From positions 1 through 15,206 of the forward strand of contig JAKJDB010000014.1 of assembly GCA_022706175.1 (NCBI GenBank): a DNA stretch of 15,206 nt, given 5' to 3'. Of the stretch, positions 13,963 through 15,206 are shown in pieces. Both the position numbers and the translations under genes were made by a program. The notes under the pieces were generated by a model, which saw only the letters and a program-made list of their open reading frames with translations, had not been told where the DNA came from and ran no database searches. Position 1 is the first letter of the stretch, and each line of letters begins with the position of its first letter. The stretch comes from Candidatus Zhuqueibacterota bacterium (GTDB lineage: Bacteria; KSB1; UBA2214).

Positions 13963-15206
13963 CTATCGCAGAGCGATGGTTTGAGAATCCGGCGCCGCCT
14001 TTTTAACCGCCGGCATCATTTGATTGGCGAAATAGCGTTTGAGCATCATGCCCGCCAAAGGAGCAGAGTTGGCGCCGCCGCCGCCGGCGTTCTCCAGCAG
14101 CACAGAGATGGCGACCTCGGGATTCTGGGCCGGCGCAAAACCGACGAACCAGGCATGCGGCTCGCCGTGAGGGTTCTGGGCCGTGCCCGTCTTGCCGCAG
14201 ACGTGAACCTCTTCCAGCCGGCTGGCGCGGCCGGTGCCGCCGGCGGCATTGACCACCCGGTACATGCCCTCATGGATCACCTCAAAGGACTGCGCCGTGA
14301 TCGCAGCATCCTCCCGAGCGATCTGCTGTTTGTAATACTGATGGCGGGCTGGATCGTACAGTTTATGCACCATGTGCGGCCGATAACACCATCCCCGGTT
14401 GGCGATCACCATCACGTAACGGGCCATTTGTAGGGGTGTCACCAGCAGATCTCCCTGGCCGATGGCCAGGTTGAGCATCATGCCGTTGCTCCAGCCTTTG
14501 ACGCCAAAAACCCGGTCGAGATAGTTCCGGTTCGGCAGAACGCCCGGCTCTTCAGTGGGCAGATCGATGCCCGTGCGCCTGCCAAAGCCCATCTGCTCCG
14601 CCGCTGTGGCCCAGGCATCCACTCCAATTAACAGGCCCAATTGATAGAAATAAGAGTTGCACGACACTTTGAGCGCATCCACCATATTCAAGCTGCCGTG
14701 GCCCGCACCGTAATGGCATGCAAAGGTGCTGCCGCCGATGGTAATTCCGCCGTGACAGCTCACAGTATAACCGGGGCTGCACTTGTGTTCGTCCAGGGCC
14801 GCCGCCACGGCCACCATTTTAAATGTGGAACCGGGCGGATAGGTGCTCTGGGTAACCCGGTCAAAAAGCGGCTTGCCGGGATCGTTCACCAGTGCCTGCC
14901 AGGTTTCGTTGCTTAATGTGCCGGTAAAAATTTCCGGATCATAATCCGGCTTGCTGCAGATCGCCAGCACTCCGCCATCGCGGCAATCCATCATCACGAT
15001 GGCGCCGCGCTTGCCGTACAGCAGCGAATCGCCCAGCATCTGCAGCCGTGCATCGATGGTCAGATAGAAATCCTTGCCGCGCAGGGGCTGGCTTTCGCCC
15101 ACGTCGATGATGTCGCGCACCTCCCGGCCGATGACATCCACCTCGATAAAATCATAGCCCGGCCGTCCGCGCAGATCGTGATCATACATTTTCTCCAGCC
15201 CGGTCT
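13963..15206 (-). CDS. mrdA: Penicillin-binding protein 2, transpeptidase part (N terminus beyond window edge)
   Basis: Periplasmic class B transpeptidase that cross-links new peptidoglycan during elongation with RodA. The frame is open to the right edge, so 413 C-terminal residues are seen, beginning TGLEKMYDHDLRG, the usual end of the dimerisation region. All three active-site motifs are present: STFK with the nucleophilic serine in PPGSTFKM (codon 14827-14829), SCN within SCNSYFYQLG, and KTGTAQ. Between the first two, CHGGITIGGSTFACHYGAGHG matches the region that holds the zinc site in E. coli PBP2; I see the Cys and His residues but cannot confirm binding. The methionine at 15187-15189 is internal, not the start. 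Expected full length is about 600-650 residues. The pairing with rodA nine bases downstream makes PBP2 far more likely than PBP3/FtsI. Confidence 0.96.
   Translation of the reverse strand, partial: TGLEKMYDHDLRGRPGYDFIEVDVIGREVRDIIDVGESQPLRGKDFYLTIDARLQMLGDSLLYGKRGAIVMMDCRDGGVLAICSKPDYDPEIFTGTLSNETWQALVNDPGKPLFDRVTQSTYPPGSTFKMVAVAAALDEHKCSPGYTVSCHGGITIGGSTFACHYGAGHGSLNMVDALKVSCNSYFYQLGLLIGVDAWATAAEQMGFGRRTGIDLPTEEPGVLPNRNYLDRVFGVKGWSNGMMLNLAIGQGDLLVTPLQMARYVMVIANRGWCYRPHMVHKLYDPARHQYYKQQIAREDAAITAQSFEVIHEGMYRVVNAAGGTGRASRLEEVHVCGKTGTAQNPHGEPHAWFVGFAPAQNPEVAISVLLENAGGGGANSAPLAGMMLKRYFANQMMPAVKKAAPDSQTIALR

Noticed and set aside
15187..15189. ATG as the start of the PBP2 gene
   Set aside because: The frame continues upstream as TGLEK, the conserved GLEKxY context. 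The true start lies beyond the window.

Overview
The window reads as one stretch of a Gram-negative bacterial chromosome of moderately high GC. All twelve supportable genes lie on the minus strand, so transcription runs from base 15206 toward base 1. Long plus-strand reading frames are antisense shadows of these genes. Wza-like, Wzc-like, Lgt and CpoB-like proteins point to a double-membrane cell. The divergent GT5 protein recalls, from memory, a variant seen in Bacteroidota/Chlorobi relatives, so an FCB-type or candidate-phylum organism is a reasonable but unproven guess.

Layout in the direction of transcription. (1) Cell-wall elongation and lipoprotein maturation: penicillin-binding protein 2 (cut by the right edge), rodA and lgt, closely spaced and probably cotranscribed. 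(2) A CpoB/YbgF-like TPR lipoprotein behind its own sigma-70-type promoter (11767-11795) and closed by a strong terminator (10787-10820). (3) A divergent glycogen-synthase-like GT5 protein behind its own promoter (10752-10779) and closed by another strong terminator (9168-9194). (4) An extracellular polysaccharide operon preceded by a 374-base gene-free region containing a near-consensus sigma-54 site (8916-8931). Its order is STAS-domain protein, export protein, chain-length regulator fused to a tyrosine kinase, UDP-glucuronate 4-epimerase-like enzyme, polyprenyl-phosphate sugar transferase, GT4 glycosyltransferase, and an asparagine-synthase-like amidotransferase cut by the left edge.

How the parts fit. 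In the polysaccharide operon the epimerase supplies an activated sugar, the sugar transferase starts the repeat unit on undecaprenyl phosphate, the GT4 enzyme extends it, and the kinase/co-polymerase and Wza-like protein control length and export. The terminal amidotransferase may amidate a uronic acid. No flippase (Wzx) or polymerase (Wzy) is visible; they probably lie past base 1. PBP2 and RodA together build side-wall peptidoglycan, and Lgt lipidates prolipoproteins such as the neighbouring CpoB-like protein.

Points of greatest interest: the sigma-54-like promoter before the polysaccharide operon, the STAS protein with an HTH-like C-terminal tail, the GT5 protein with rewritten substrate-binding motifs, a perfect 16-base palindrome between the STAS and export genes, and a possible uronamide-forming pair (epimerase plus amidotransferase). 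I saw no tRNA, rRNA, CRISPR array, insertion sequence or attachment site.
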